From assembly GCA_013823945.1 (NCBI GenBank), contig PNMZ01000010.1, positions 1 to 47,130 on the forward strand: a DNA stretch of 47,130 nucleotides. Reading direction: 5' to 3'. Position numbers and translations under genes: made by a program. Shown piece by piece: positions 17,584 to 25,465 of this stretch. Every line of letters starts with the position of its first letter. Position 1 is the first letter of the stretch. The DNA comes from a bacterium. Its GTDB lineage: Bacteria > Armatimonadota > Fimbriimonadia > Fimbriimonadales > Fimbriimonadaceae. The notes under the pieces were generated by a model. It did not search any database and was not told the origin of the DNA. It was given only the letters and a program-made list of their open reading frames with translations.

Positions 17584-18714
17584 ATGCCTGTGAACGTACC
17601 GTTCATTGACCTCAAATCCCAATACGAAGAAGTAAAGGGCACCCTGGATCCTGCAATTGCCGAGATCCTCTCCACTGGCGCATACGTCCTCGGTAAATAC
17701 AACAAAGAACTCGAGGAAACCATCGCCAATCGCCACGGAGTCAAACACGCCATCTGCGTCAATAGCGGAACCGATGCCCTCCGTATCGCTATGCAGGCCT
17801 GCGACATTGGCTCCGGCGACGAAGTCATCACAACCGCATTTACCTTCGTGGCGACCGCTGAAACCGTTGTCCAACTCGGCGCAATCCCCGTCTTCGTCGA
17901 CATCGACCGAGAAACGATGTGCATCGATCCCGCCAAGATCGAAGCCGCCATCACCGCAAAAACCAAAGCAATTCTCCCCGTCCACCTTTTCGGACAACTC
18001 GCCGACGTCACTGCAATCAAAGCAATCGCCGAGAAGCACAACCTGCTGATCCTCGAAGACTCCGCCCAAAACATCTACAGCCACCACAACGGAACCTACA
18101 CCGGTAACTTCGGTATCGCCTCCGGAATCAGCTTCTACGTCACGAAAAATCTTGGTGCAGCTGGCGATGGTGGGATGATCCTCACAAACGACGATGAAGT
18201 CCACCGTCGCTGCCTCAGCCTCCGCATTCACGGAATGGGCCGAGAACGCTACTACTACGACGAAGTCGGATACACCTCTCGTCTCGCTGAACTCCAGGCC
18301 GCTGTCCTAGTCAGCAAAATCGTCCGCCTCGATGACTGGCACGAAAACCGAAATCGAATCGCCAACTACTACCTCGATGCCCTCAAATACGCTGATCTCA
18401 TCCTTCCCCGAACCTACGAAGGCAACAACCATGTATGGCACCAATTCACGATCCAAAGCGACAAGCGCGACGGACTAATGGAGCACCTCAAAGAAAAAGG
18501 AATCGGCTCGGCAATCTTCTATCCCGTCCCCCTCCATCTCCACTCTCCTTATGCAATGTACGCCAACGGAGAAGGCTCGCTTCCCATCACCGAGATCGTG
18601 AGCAAGCAGTGCCTGAGCATCCCTGTTCATCAACATATGACCATCGAACAAGCAGAATACGTCGCCAACGAAATCAAAGCATTTGTCGGCTTGAAGCAAG
18701 TGGCACAGGCATAA
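17584..18714 (+). CDS. DegT/DnrJ/EryC1/StrS aminotransferase
   Basis: This is a 376-residue PLP-dependent sugar aminotransferase. It starts PVNVPFIDLKSQYEEVKGTLD. It contains CVNSGTDALRIAMQA (phosphate-binding loop), VVQLGAIPVFVDID, LILEDSAQNIYSHHNGTYTG (the Asp that contacts the PLP ring) and SGISFYVTKNLGAAGDGGMI, where the Lys forms the Schiff base. Family members aminate keto-sugars for surface polysaccharides or antibiotics. No other sugar-nucleotide genes are adjacent, so the exact substrate is open. Confidence 0.93.
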   Translation: MPVNVPFIDLKSQYEEVKGTLDPAIAEILSTGAYVLGKYNKELEETIANRHGVKHAICVNSGTDALRIAMQACDIGSGDEVITTAFTFVATAETVVQLGAIPVFVDIDRETMCIDPAKIEAAITAKTKAILPVHLFGQLADVTAIKAIAEKHNLLILEDSAQNIYSHHNGTYTGNFGIASGISFYVTKNLGAAGDGGMILTNDDEVHRRCLSLRIHGMGRERYYYDEVGYTSRLAELQAAVLVSKIVRLDDWHENRNRIANYYLDALKYADLILPRTYEGNNHVWHQFTIQSDKRDGLMEHLKEKGIGSAIFYPVPLHLHSPYAMYANGEGSLPITEIVSKQCLSIPVHQHMTIEQAEYVANEIKAFVGLKQVAQA

Positions 18715-18844
18715 CACAAAAATTTGCCTGGGCCACAGGTCCGCATCAACCGAACTCCAGCCTCCAAAATTGAGTCTCCCCAGCTGGCGGTAAAGAAAAA
18801 ACTTACGTTTTGCATCCTTCCCGCCATGTCTCCAGTAGAAGGAC

Positions 18845-18909
18845 AAAGAGAGACAACCCATGCCTCACGACTTGCGGTCCCTGTTGAGGAATGTGGTTAG
18901 TCTCTCTTT
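18845..18909. other. Long hairpin between convergent genes
   Basis: AAAGAGAGAC (18845-18854) and GTCTCTCTTT (18900-18909) form a perfect 10-bp helix. AACC with GGTT and CCTCA (18863-18867) with TGAGG (18885-18889) continue it inwards to a 17-base loop. It lies between the ends of the convergent DegT gene and ogt, so it could act as a two-way terminator, though the T tracts are short. A small RNA is the alternative. Confidence 0.5.
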
Positions 18910-18925
18910 TGTTGTTTGAATTCCA

Positions 18926-19516
18926 TCAAAACAACCCCCGCTGACCGCTCTCCAACCCCAAGAGCTGCTGCTTCCGCCACAATCCCCCCGCATAGCCACA
19001 TAACTGACCATCGGCCTGAATAACCCGGTGACACGGCACAATCACTGCAACAGGATTCACCCGATTTGCCATCCCCACCGCCCGCTGACCATTCTTTACC
19101 CCCAAACGCTCTGCTAAATCGGAATAACAAACGGTCGCCCCAAAAGGAACATCCTGCAACGCCTTCCAAACCCGCACCTGAAAAGGCGTCCCCATCAACC
19201 GCAAAGGCACATCAAACTCCTGACGGTCACCAACCAAATAGGCTCCAATTTGCTCCGCAACTCGTTCCCCCAATGCGCAACCAATTCCAATCTGCCCCTC
19301 ACCAACAAATTTCAACGAAGTCAACCGACCGCCGTAAGTCTCGGCAACCATTAATCCCAATGCCGTTTCAAAGCAAGACGAAAAACTCAACCGAGCTTCA
19401 CGCCTCACAAAATTGCCCATCACTGGGGCCGAATCAAAAAGTGAACTCTGCATCCGTGCGTCTGTCCTTCTCAAGCCAAGACGACACAAATCCAAAAATC
19501 GCTTCAATTCATGCAT
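18926..19516 (-). CDS. ogt: Methylated-DNA--protein-cysteine methyltransferase
   Basis: This protein removes the methyl group from O6-methylguanine by transfer to its own cysteine. The active-site PCHRV motif is in VIVPCHRVIQADGQLCGYAGG, and the HTH-like segment GTPFQVRVWKALQDVPFG and the Asn/Arg finger MANRVNPVA are present. The length of 196 residues includes the usual N-terminal ribonuclease-H-like domain. ATG 19516 is used; an internal ATG at residue 22 (QSSLFDSAP) is an alternative start. Confidence 0.95.
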   Translation of the reverse strand: MHELKRFLDLCRLGLRRTDARMQSSLFDSAPVMGNFVRREARLSFSSCFETALGLMVAETYGGRLTSLKFVGEGQIGIGCALGERVAEQIGAYLVGDRQEFDVPLRLMGTPFQVRVWKALQDVPFGATVCYSDLAERLGVKNGQRAVGMANRVNPVAVIVPCHRVIQADGQLCGYAGGLWRKQQLLGLESGQRGLF

Positions 19517-19556
19517 TCGGCACTCATCTTGCAGGCCAAAATACGTCTAAACAAAC

Positions 19557-20711
19557 ATGAAAGCCCTGACCATCATCGCCATAGTTCTCAGCACAGCAGG
19601 GCTTCTGACTGCCTGCGGCCCGACCGACGGATCAAAACCCCTCGCATACCTCGACCGGCCCGGAACATCCAGTCCCAGTACCGAACCAGTTATCGCACCG
19701 CAAAGAGATCCCAGTACGGATTCAACCCAAGTTCTTCTTGTCATCAATTCTGCAAGTGCTGCAAGCCGTGAAATTGGAGCCTATTACCGGTCAAAGCGAA
19801 AAATTCCAAAAGAGAACGTTGTCATCATCAACGTCTCGACTACCGAAAACATTGCCACACACGAATACAACTCTGGAATCAAAACGCCTGTCCAAGAGGC
19901 TATCAAAAACACCAAAAATCCAATTAACTACATTGTCCTAACCGATGGTATTCCTATCCGCCTCGACAACGATAATGGGTACTCCGTTGATGGTCATCTG
20001 GCCACAATGAAGCTCAATATTCCCGCTATAACCGAACTCAAACAGGAAAATATTCAACGCTCCGCCAATCCATATTACGGTGCAACGACCCGGTTCACAA
20101 GTGCCAAATACAATATGTATTTGGTCACCCGATTAATCGGATACACCACAGAAGACGCCCTCAAACTCATTGATAACTCTCTCGCCGCTACACCCGCAAA
20201 AGGGCCGTTCTTTTTCGATCAAGCCGGTAACCGTAAAACGTCAAGCTACGGAATGCTTCAATCTCTCATGGAGCGATCAGCTCAAAGCCTCGCCCAAAAA
20301 GGTTTCACAACAACTCTCGAAACAACTGACACATTCACCGCTCCGACTGAACCCGTCATGGGTTATGTTTCATGGGGAAGCAACGATGGTGCCTTTAAAC
20401 CAGAAGAGTATAAGAAAGTGAAATTCTTGCCCGGTGCCCTCAGCGAAACCTTCGTCAGCACCAGCGGACGTACATTCAAACCCACCGTCGGGGGCCAATC
20501 CCTCATCGTTGAACTCATCGCCCAAGGAGTAACCGGTGTCAAAGGATACGTCTCCGAGCCATACACCTTCGCCCTCGCCCAGCCCGATATCCTCTTCGAC
20601 CGATACGTCCAAGGATTCAATCTCGCCGAAAGTTTCTATGCCGCATCTCCCGTTGTCAAATGGAAAGACATAGTCGTCGGCGACCCCCTCTGCAACCCTT
20701 ACGCAAGGTGA
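19557..20711 (+). CDS. TIGR03790-type lipoprotein
   Basis: This protein has 384 residues and a lipoprotein signal (MKALTIIAIVLSTAGLLTACG, lipobox LTAC). The conserved parts of the TIGR03790 family are visible: VLLVINSASAASREIGAYY with KRKIPKENVVIIN, INYIVLTDGIPIRL, and the late GYVSWGSNDGAF. Other conserved parts are VELIAQGVTGVKGYVSEPYT and the near-terminal VVGDPLCNPYA. The family is found in several environmental phyla; its function is not established. An outer-membrane or periplasmic location is expected. It ends 1 bp before the convergent FecCD gene. Confidence 0.85.
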   Translation: MKALTIIAIVLSTAGLLTACGPTDGSKPLAYLDRPGTSSPSTEPVIAPQRDPSTDSTQVLLVINSASAASREIGAYYRSKRKIPKENVVIINVSTTENIATHEYNSGIKTPVQEAIKNTKNPINYIVLTDGIPIRLDNDNGYSVDGHLATMKLNIPAITELKQENIQRSANPYYGATTRFTSAKYNMYLVTRLIGYTTEDALKLIDNSLAATPAKGPFFFDQAGNRKTSSYGMLQSLMERSAQSLAQKGFTTTLETTDTFTAPTEPVMGYVSWGSNDGAFKPEEYKKVKFLPGALSETFVSTSGRTFKPTVGGQSLIVELIAQGVTGVKGYVSEPYTFALAQPDILFDRYVQGFNLAESFYAASPVVKWKDIVVGDPLCNPYAR

Positions 20712-20712
20712 C

Positions 20713-21708
20713 TTAAACCCGATAAACACTGCGCCTCAACAAGACCAAAAGCAACGGAGAACCCACAACCGCCGTTACCGCCCCAACGGGCAACTCTGCC
20801 CCCGACCAAATCCGTTGCGCCAAAAAGTCCGATCCCACAATCAATCCTGCCCCCAGCCAACCACTCAAACCCAAACACCGTCTCAAATCTGGCCCCACCA
20901 AACTCCTCGCCAAATGAGGTGCCACAAGGCCAACAAACCCAATAATCCCCGCACTCCCCACAATTGCTCCGACTGCGCATGTCCCCGCCACCAGCTGACC
21001 CATCAAGACCCGACGCGAATCGACTCCTAACCGACCCGCCAACTCCTCGCTAAAGGCAAAAGCATTCAGCACCCTGGCCTGTCGCCAAGCGAGCCCAAAG
21101 GCAATCCCAACAAACACCGCCATCACCCCAACTCGCTCCCAATGCATCGGCGTCAAACTTCCGAGCAACCATCGCATGACAACGTTTGTATCTTTTCCGC
21201 CAAAAAGCAAAACTAAAGTCGTGACCGATGCCAACATCGACCCCACAACAACCCCACTCAAAATCAAACGCACCACATCACTTTTCTTCGACCAACCAGA
21301 TAACCCAAAGACCAACCCCAAAGTCAAAATCCCACCCACGACCCCGCCCAGACTCATCAAACTTCCACCCAAAACGCTGCCCAAACCAAATGAGATCACC
21401 AGAGCTCCCGCAACCCCCGCCCCACTACTGACACCCATAACATACGGCTCCGCCAAAGGGTTTCGGAGCAATGTCTGAAAAACCGCCCCGACCGCCCCAA
21501 GCCCGAATCCTGCGATCAAACCCGCCACCAATCTCGGCAATCTTAACTGCCAAATCACCGTCGCAGCCAATTCGTCACGACCTAAAATCCCATCAATAAT
21601 CCCCGAAAAACCTAAGGCAACCGATCCCGAAAACCCCAGATAAACCAAGCTCAATAGCATAACGAAAAACGCGACCCCCACAACCAATCCGCGATCCCGT
21701 TGACTCAC
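20713..21708 (-). CDS. FecCD/BtuC-type ABC transporter permease
   Basis: This is a membrane permease for iron-siderophore or cobalamin uptake. Conserved blocks are LRLPRLVAGLIAGFGLGAVGAVFQTLLRNPLAEPYVMGVSSG (split here at about residues 50-90) and the C-terminal GIIGFVGLVAPHLAR, which contacts the ATPase. About nine to ten helices fit the family. The open frame runs far upstream into the divergent aminotransferase gene. I chose GTG 21708, giving 331 residues (normal length) and starting just before the first helix. No ATPase or binding-protein gene is adjacent, so its partners must be elsewhere. Confidence 0.88.
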   Translation of the reverse strand: MSQRDRGLVVGVAFFVMLLSLVYLGFSGSVALGFSGIIDGILGRDELAATVIWQLRLPRLVAGLIAGFGLGAVGAVFQTLLRNPLAEPYVMGVSSGAGVAGALVISFGLGSVLGGSLMSLGGVVGGILTLGLVFGLSGWSKKSDVVRLILSGVVVGSMLASVTTLVLLFGGKDTNVVMRWLLGSLTPMHWERVGVMAVFVGIAFGLAWRQARVLNAFAFSEELAGRLGVDSRRVLMGQLVAGTCAVGAIVGSAGIIGFVGLVAPHLARSLVGPDLRRCLGLSGWLGAGLIVGSDFLAQRIWSGAELPVGAVTAVVGSPLLLVLLRRSVYRV

Positions 21709-21739
21709 CCCCCAAGCATACTCCGGTAAACTAAAAATC

Positions 21740-22924
21740 GTGGTGCAGACCAATCTCAGCGACCGTTGCGGCCTCATCAAACCATCCCCTACCCTCGCAA
21801 TGACCGCAAAAGCCCGCGAGATGAAAGCCGCAGGATTAGATGTCATCTCCTTTGCCGCCGGAGAACCAGATTTCAACACCCCAGATCCCATCATCGCCGC
21901 CGCCAAACAAGCCCTCGACGATGGATTCACTAAGTACGCTCCCTCAAAGGGCCACCCAACCCTTGTCGAAGCCATCCAACGTAAAGTCAAACGAGAGAAT
22001 AAATTTTCCGCTGAGGCTAGTCAAATCGTCGTCTCATGTGGGGCCAAACATAGCGTCTACAATGCCCTCCAAGTCCTTCTCAATCCCGGAGACGAAGTCA
22101 TTCTCTTCGCTCCGTTCTGGATGACCTACGCTGACCAAGTCGCTCTCGCGGGCGGAAAAATTGTCGTCATCACAACCGATGTCGAAAACAATTTCTGCCC
22201 CCATCCCGACCAGATCAAAGCTGCGATCACGCCCCGAACCAAAGCGATTGTTTGCAACACTCCAAGCAATCCCACGGGAGGTGCCTGGGATCGAAACCTC
22301 ATCAAAGAAGTTGCCGCTATCGCCCTTCGGCACAATCTCACCATCATCAGCGACGAAATCTACGAACGCATCACCTACGACCACGATCACACAAGCTTTG
22401 CCAGCCTCAGCAAAGATGTCGCAAATCAAACAATCACCATACTAGGGGTCTCAAAAACATACGCCATGACCGGGTGGCGGGTCGGATTCACAGTCTCAAA
22501 TCCCCAAATTGCCGCCGCGATGGCCAATCTCCAAGACCAGGTCACGTCGAACGCAACCACATTCGCCCAAATCGGTGCCGCAACTGCGCTCGATTCCGAC
22601 CCATCTCTCGTCCAAGGCATGATCGACGCTTTCACCACCCGCCGATCACTCGGTCTTGACCTGATTCGTCAGATTCCCGGATGCTCAGTCAACGACCCGA
22701 AAGGCGCGTTTTACTTCTTCATCAATGTCAAATCTCACCTCAATAGCTCAATCGCCGATGACATAACTCTCGCCAATCACCTCCTCGAAACCGCCCACAT
22801 TGCCACCGTCCCTGGCTCGGTTTTTTACGCCCCGGGACACCTCCGCCTCAGCTACGCCACCAGCCCTGACCAAATCACCGAGGGAATCACCCGACTCAAA
22901 ACCGCCCTCGCCGACCTCTCATGA
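21740..22924 (+). CDS. Aspartate/aromatic aminotransferase (class I, PLP)
   Basis: This is a 394-residue class I aminotransferase. Its N-terminus (GLIKPSPTLAMTAKAREMKAAG, VISFAAGEPDFNTPD) is the one common to bacterial AspC/AspB-type aspartate transaminases of subgroup I-gamma. CNTPSNPTGG, ISDEIYERITYD and GVSKTYAMTGWRVGF contain the conserved Asn, Asp, Tyr and the PLP-binding Lys. The start is GTG 21740 (or GTG 21743). It is divergent from the FecCD gene with only 31 bp between starts, and its stop overlaps rnc (ATGA), so the two are translationally coupled. Confidence 0.92.
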   Translation: MVQTNLSDRCGLIKPSPTLAMTAKAREMKAAGLDVISFAAGEPDFNTPDPIIAAAKQALDDGFTKYAPSKGHPTLVEAIQRKVKRENKFSAEASQIVVSCGAKHSVYNALQVLLNPGDEVILFAPFWMTYADQVALAGGKIVVITTDVENNFCPHPDQIKAAITPRTKAIVCNTPSNPTGGAWDRNLIKEVAAIALRHNLTIISDEIYERITYDHDHTSFASLSKDVANQTITILGVSKTYAMTGWRVGFTVSNPQIAAAMANLQDQVTSNATTFAQIGAATALDSDPSLVQGMIDAFTTRRSLGLDLIRQIPGCSVNDPKGAFYFFINVKSHLNSSIADDITLANHLLETAHIATVPGSVFYAPGHLRLSYATSPDQITEGITRLKTALADLS

Positions 22925-23628
22925 TCCCCAAGCCGATTCCCCTCAAAAGCGAAGCCCTCTTCAAACTGGCTATGCGGCACCGATCTGCCGCTGAAAATTC
23001 GGTAACCGACTCCTACGAACGACTGGAATTTTACGGCGACGCCGTCCTGGGGCTTGTCATCGCTCAATATCTCTACGAACACCATGCCGATTGGGATCAA
23101 GGCATGATGTCAAAGGCCCGAGCATCCGTCGTTCAAGAGGCTCCCCTCGCCGACCGCGCCCTCGCACTTGGTCTTGATCAACTTCTCGAACTCGGCCCCG
23201 GAGAAGAATCAACCGGAGGCCGCAACCGTCCCGGCATCCTGTGCGATATTTTTGAAGCAATCATCGGTGCAATCTATATCGAATCGGGTCTCGAGAAAGC
23301 ACGGTGGTTCGTCCTCGAACAGCTCGACAGCTACCTCATGCAAATCAGCTCCGGAGATGTCAGCCCCAACGACTTCAAATCTCGACTCCAAGAAATCTCC
23401 CAAGCCCTGTGGCGGAAAACACCCACCTACCGCGTCAGCCGCGAAAACGGTTTCGCTCATGAAAAAAGGTTTACGGTCAGCGTCGTCTTCGATGACGATG
23501 TCATCTCAGAAGGAACCGGAAGATCCAAAAAAGAAGCCGAGCAAGCCGCTGCAAAAGACGCGCTAGAAATCATCGAACACGCTCAGAGAAGCAGAAAAAT
23601 GCTCCAAGAACAAGACCTCGAAATCTAA
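22921..23628 (+). CDS. rnc: Ribonuclease III
   Basis: RNase III cleaves double-stranded RNA in rRNA and mRNA processing. The catalytic signature reads ERLEFYGDAVLGLV (usual form ERLEFLGDAVL), with the essential Glu and Asp present. The second acidic cluster lies in GILCDIFEAIIGAIYIESGL. A C-terminal double-stranded RNA-binding domain follows (from about residue 155, ending GRSKKEAEQAAAKDALEII). The length of 235 residues is standard. Translation is coupled to the upstream aminotransferase by an ATGA overlap. Confidence 0.96.
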   Translation: MIPKPIPLKSEALFKLAMRHRSAAENSVTDSYERLEFYGDAVLGLVIAQYLYEHHADWDQGMMSKARASVVQEAPLADRALALGLDQLLELGPGEESTGGRNRPGILCDIFEAIIGAIYIESGLEKARWFVLEQLDSYLMQISSGDVSPNDFKSRLQEISQALWRKTPTYRVSRENGFAHEKRFTVSVVFDDDVISEGTGRSKKEAEQAAAKDALEIIEHAQRSRKMLQEQDLEI

Positions 23629-23737
23629 ATACAATTTCAACGGCAAATACTTATCCCCACACAATTGCCAGATGAGACTCATTTGGGCCTGGGAATTGGA
23701 ACACTGAACCTATTTCCTTGTATCATATACCAGTATC

Positions 23738-23753
23738 TGATCAAATTTGATCA
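23738..23753. promoter_or_regulatory. 16-bp perfect palindrome before the first PEP-CTERM gene
   Basis: TGATCAAATTTGATCA is a perfect 16-bp palindrome without a spacer. It is centred about 48 bp before the RNA start predicted from the sigma-54-like promoter at 23767-23783. It is a plausible binding site for a dimeric activator or repressor of the PEP-CTERM gene. No regulator in the window is clearly linked to it. Confidence 0.5.
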
Positions 23754-23766
23754 ATTCGTTGGCGTG

Positions 23767-23783
23767 TTGGCACGGTTGGTGCC
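23767..23783 (+). promoter_or_regulatory. Sigma-54-like (-24/-12) promoter
   Basis: TTGGCACG-GTTG-GTGCC matches the consensus YTGGCACG-N4-TTGCW at the whole -24 element and at TGC of the -12 element. The GG (23769-23770) and GC (23781-23782) are in the required register. The predicted RNA start near 23794 leaves a 15-base leader that contains a GGAG ribosome-binding site (23798-23801) before the ATG at 23809. The same bases can also form a GGCAC/GTGCC hairpin, which is the competing explanation. Confidence 0.5.
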
Positions 23784-23808
23784 TTACCGTCTTATCCGGA
23801 GTGGGTTT

Positions 23809-24549
23809 ATGAACACAAAAATCACGAAAGTAGCGGCATTCTTAGTCGCAATAATGGTAGTCGGAATCGCAGCCGCGAGAACCGAACCCAATAGCTTCCT
23901 CAACAAGCCGGCCACAACGCACAGCGCATTGATGAAGCAAGTCCAATCAGACGACCAAGTCATGAATCGCTTTATGCGACACTTTGGGATGTCCCGAGCC
24001 GGAGTAATTGAATACTTCAACACCCTCAAGCTCGACACCCTCAAAGAAGACGGCGTCTACCTCGTCTACAACGTTCCCGAATCAGAAGAGCTACGTGCTC
24101 GAGCAATTTTCTATAAAGCTGGAACGAAAGTCTGGGTTGACCAAGAAGGCACAATCGTCCTCAAAGAATCTTGCGGAAACCCCATGGTACGCGGAACCGA
24201 TAGTACGTCAGTTGCCATGGAGCAACCCGTCACGGCAAACATCGTTGAGCCAGCCCAAGTGGTCACTGTTCCCCAGGGAACCCCGACCGACTTAGTCGCT
24301 TCAACTTTGCCCGCAGATATCGAATCATCCGCATTGGCGTTTCCTGCCGCTGCTCCCATGGATGTATCAAGCATCATCTCAAGCGGTGGCGCATCGTTCA
24401 ATCCTGCATTCCTCTTGCCACTCGCCGCAATCCCGTTCGTAGTCACGAACAACGAAGATCCACCCGAAGCGATCCCCGAGCCCATGACAATGATCGCTCT
24501 CGCTGCAGGTGCTGGCCTCATCGCTCGCAAACGACGAAACAAAAAGTAA
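23809..24549 (+). CDS. PEP-CTERM sorting-tail protein 1
   Basis: This is an exported protein of 246 residues. Its signal segment is VAAFLVAIMVVGIAAARTEP. Residues 30-125 form a mixed alpha/beta domain of unknown type (NRFMRHFGMSRAGVIEYFN, then VWVDQEGTIVLKESCGNP). A low-complexity Pro/Ala/Val-rich stretch follows. A hydrophobic FLLPLAAIPFVV segment precedes the C-terminal signal: PEP, a short helix and a KRRNKK tail. PEP-CTERM tails are recognised by exosortase for anchoring or surface delivery; no exosortase gene is in the window. ATG 23809 is preferred because GGAG lies 7 bases before it. Upstream TTG 23665 would destroy the signal peptide. Confidence 0.88.
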   Translation: MNTKITKVAAFLVAIMVVGIAAARTEPNSFLNKPATTHSALMKQVQSDDQVMNRFMRHFGMSRAGVIEYFNTLKLDTLKEDGVYLVYNVPESEELRARAIFYKAGTKVWVDQEGTIVLKESCGNPMVRGTDSTSVAMEQPVTANIVEPAQVVTVPQGTPTDLVASTLPADIESSALAFPAAAPMDVSSIISSGGASFNPAFLLPLAAIPFVVTNNEDPPEAIPEPMTMIALAAGAGLIARKRRNKK

Positions 24550-24571
24550 ACTTCCAAAACCCATATACTCA

Positions 24572-24605
24572 AGCGGGAAAGGCAAATGCCTCTCCCGCTT
24601 TTTTT
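24572..24605 (+). terminator. Intrinsic terminator, shared form (copy 1)
   Basis: AGCGGGA (24572-24578) pairs with TCCCGCT (24593-24599) around an AGGC-AAAT-GCCT inner hairpin, followed by seven Ts. The 28-base stem-loop is identical to the one after the second PEP-CTERM gene (25430-25457). Confidence 0.92.
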
Positions 24606-24721
24606 CGTTAAATCTTGCCCTTTTCCAGGCTCCTTAATTTTCTCGTAACTTGGTTCCTTGAAACTGAAGCAGGAATACCGGATTGCCGGAAATTCAACTG
24701 CATTTTGCAGAGGAAAAACAA

Positions 24722-25408
24722 ATGAACAAAATCATTCTTGCCCTGGGTGCCATAGCGTTCGCTTCGCTCGCATCCGCTCAATCAATCTTCTCAGGCAACG
24801 TTATCAAGAACGGTAGCTTTGAGGCCGGATCGACCGCTGTCAATGGCGGAAGCGTTGCCGTCCCCGACTGGAACGGTCTCACAACCGTTGGTGAATACGG
24901 CCCCGCAACGTGGTGGGAAGTTCCCTTCGGAGTTTGGAGCGATGGCAACAAGTTTGTCGGTGGAGGAAACAACGACCTCAACACCATCGATCAGTCATTC
25001 GTCATTGATGCCGCTGATTTCGCAACGATCGACGCAGGGAATGCTGCTTTCAACGTCAGCGGTTGGTTTGGTGGATGGTCTAGTCAACAAGACTTTGCGT
25101 TCTTGACGGTTGATTTTCTCGATGCATCAAGCACTGTTCTCAACTCAACCGTGATTGGAAACGTTACGGCTGCCGAGAGAAACAACGTCACCAGCATGCA
25201 ATTCCGCGAAGCCAATGGAATTATTGCCAGCGGGACTCGATCCATCAACTTTACGGTCACTTTTGATCGAATTGGCGGCGGAACTTACAACGACGGAACA
25301 GCTGAAAACCTCGTTTTCAGCGCTGAAGCCGTTCCCGAACCGATGACCATGATCGCTCTTGCCGCTGGTGCTGGCCTCATTGCACGCAAACGACGAAATA
25401 AGAGATAA
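24722..25408 (+). CDS. PEP-CTERM sorting-tail protein 2
   Basis: This protein has 228 residues with the signal peptide MNKIILALGAIAFASLASAQ. The mature part starts NVIKNGSFEAG and continues with VAVPDWNGLTT, a beta-sandwich pattern common in exported PEP-CTERM and DUF642-like carbohydrate-binding proteins. Its tail is nearly the same as in protein 1: PEP, MTMIALAAGAGLIARKRR and a basic end. Ribosome-binding site AGAGGA lies 7 bases before the ATG. The body is unrelated to protein 1, so only the tail and the terminator are shared. I see no sigma-54-like site here. A role in the cell surface or matrix is likely. Confidence 0.9.
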   Translation: MNKIILALGAIAFASLASAQSIFSGNVIKNGSFEAGSTAVNGGSVAVPDWNGLTTVGEYGPATWWEVPFGVWSDGNKFVGGGNNDLNTIDQSFVIDAADFATIDAGNAAFNVSGWFGGWSSQQDFAFLTVDFLDASSTVLNSTVIGNVTAAERNNVTSMQFREANGIIASGTRSINFTVTFDRIGGGTYNDGTAENLVFSAEAVPEPMTMIALAAGAGLIARKRRNKR

Positions 25409-25429
25409 CTCCACCCACCCAAGTATTCA

Positions 25430-25462
25430 AGCGGGAAAGGCAAATGCCTCTCCCGCTCTTTT
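25430..25462 (+). terminator. Intrinsic terminator, shared form (copy 2)
   Basis: AGCGGGA (25430-25436) and TCCCGCT (25451-25457) enclose the same AGGC-AAAT-GCCT inner hairpin as copy 1; the run after it is TCTTTT. It ends the second PEP-CTERM gene, 4 bp before the convergent peptidase stop. Confidence 0.9.
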
Positions 25463-25465
25463 ATA

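Noticed and set aside
17524..18231. 235-codon minus-strand ORF opposite the DegT aminotransferase
   Set aside because: Antisense shadow of a well-supported gene.
23665..23808. TTG start of PEP-CTERM protein 1 at 23665
   Set aside because: It would place the promoter-like and palindromic elements in the coding region and hide the signal peptide; ATG 23809 has a proper ribosome-binding site.
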